Of a DNA stretch of 5,689 nt, positions 5,685 to 5,689 are shown in pieces; within the stretch, counting starts at the first letter, position 1, and the number at the start of each line of letters is the position of its first letter. Both the position numbers and the translations under genes were made by a program. The notes below the pieces were generated by a model, which saw only the letters and a program-made list of their open reading frames with translations, was not told where the DNA came from and searched no databases. This DNA is from CAYVZU01 sp964455935. Its GTDB lineage: Bacteria; Fibrobacterota; CAYVZU01. Location of the stretch: NCBI GenBank assembly GCA_964455935.1, contig CAYVZU010000173.1, positions 1-5,689 of the forward strand. The letters are read 5' to 3'.

Positions 5685-5689
5685 GCCTT

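Larger units (their letters stand above)
4944..5689. other. 746-base region without a confident gene
   Basis: Upstream of mutY the sequence becomes more A/T-rich, especially 5578-5689, and no reading frame on either strand resembles a known family along its length. Plus-strand frames that run through here (for example to 5414 and 5499) either continue from the antisense of mutY or have biased, low-complexity residues. It holds two weak minus-strand coding candidates (listed separately), a small inverted repeat at 5473-5510, and a DnaA-box-like word at the edge. The gene upstream of mutY probably lies beyond the window. Confidence 0.5.

Overview
The window reads as chromosomal DNA of a Gram-negative bacterium. 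All convincing genes lie on the minus strand, so they are read from high to low coordinates. The outer-membrane-type protein at the low end (signal peptide plus a PorV/UPF0164-like motif) points to an organism with an outer membrane. The mixture of PorV-like, regulator-propeller and receiver-ATPase proteins would suit a member of the FCB or PVC groups or a related uncultured lineage. The sequence alone does not settle the phylum. No rRNA, tRNA, CRISPR array, insertion sequence or phage module was seen.

Layout in reading direction (high to low): (1) 4944-5689 is an A/T-richer stretch without a confident gene. It holds a weak 77-codon frame, frame-shifted fragments that may be a decayed gene, a small inverted repeat, and a DnaA-box-like nonamer at the window edge. 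(2) 3888-4943 is mutY, an intact A/G-specific adenine DNA glycosylase with its iron-sulfur cluster and C-terminal 8-oxoG-recognition domain. (3) 2897-3757 and 2213-2746 are the alpha and beta subunits of a two-subunit class I (4Fe-4S) fumarase. They are separated by a 150-base spacer made of two arms of a strict 7-base AATTNNN repeat around a G/C-rich core. (4) 1377-2216 is a two-domain signalling protein, a receiver domain joined to an RsbW-like histidine-kinase-type ATPase, whose start codon overlaps the fumarase beta stop codon (ATGA). (5) After a 191-base gap with a good sigma-70-type promoter comes a second two-gene unit. It has a membrane-anchored protein of unknown function (601-1185) with a Cys/His pattern resembling the phage MuF family, and, again overlapping by ATGA, a secreted protein cut by the window edge (1-604) that combines a PorV-like N-terminus with propeller-type repeats.

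Functionally, the fumarase hydrates fumarate to malate. Its co-transcription with the receiver-ATPase protein suggests, but does not prove, that a partner-switching type regulator is made together with a central carbon enzyme. MutY is a housekeeping repair gene and is probably only a neighbour. The second unit looks like an envelope-associated pair. The most unusual features are the heptamer repeat element placed exactly between the two fumarase genes, the MuF-like cysteine motif in a membrane-anchored protein, and the PorV-propeller fusion.
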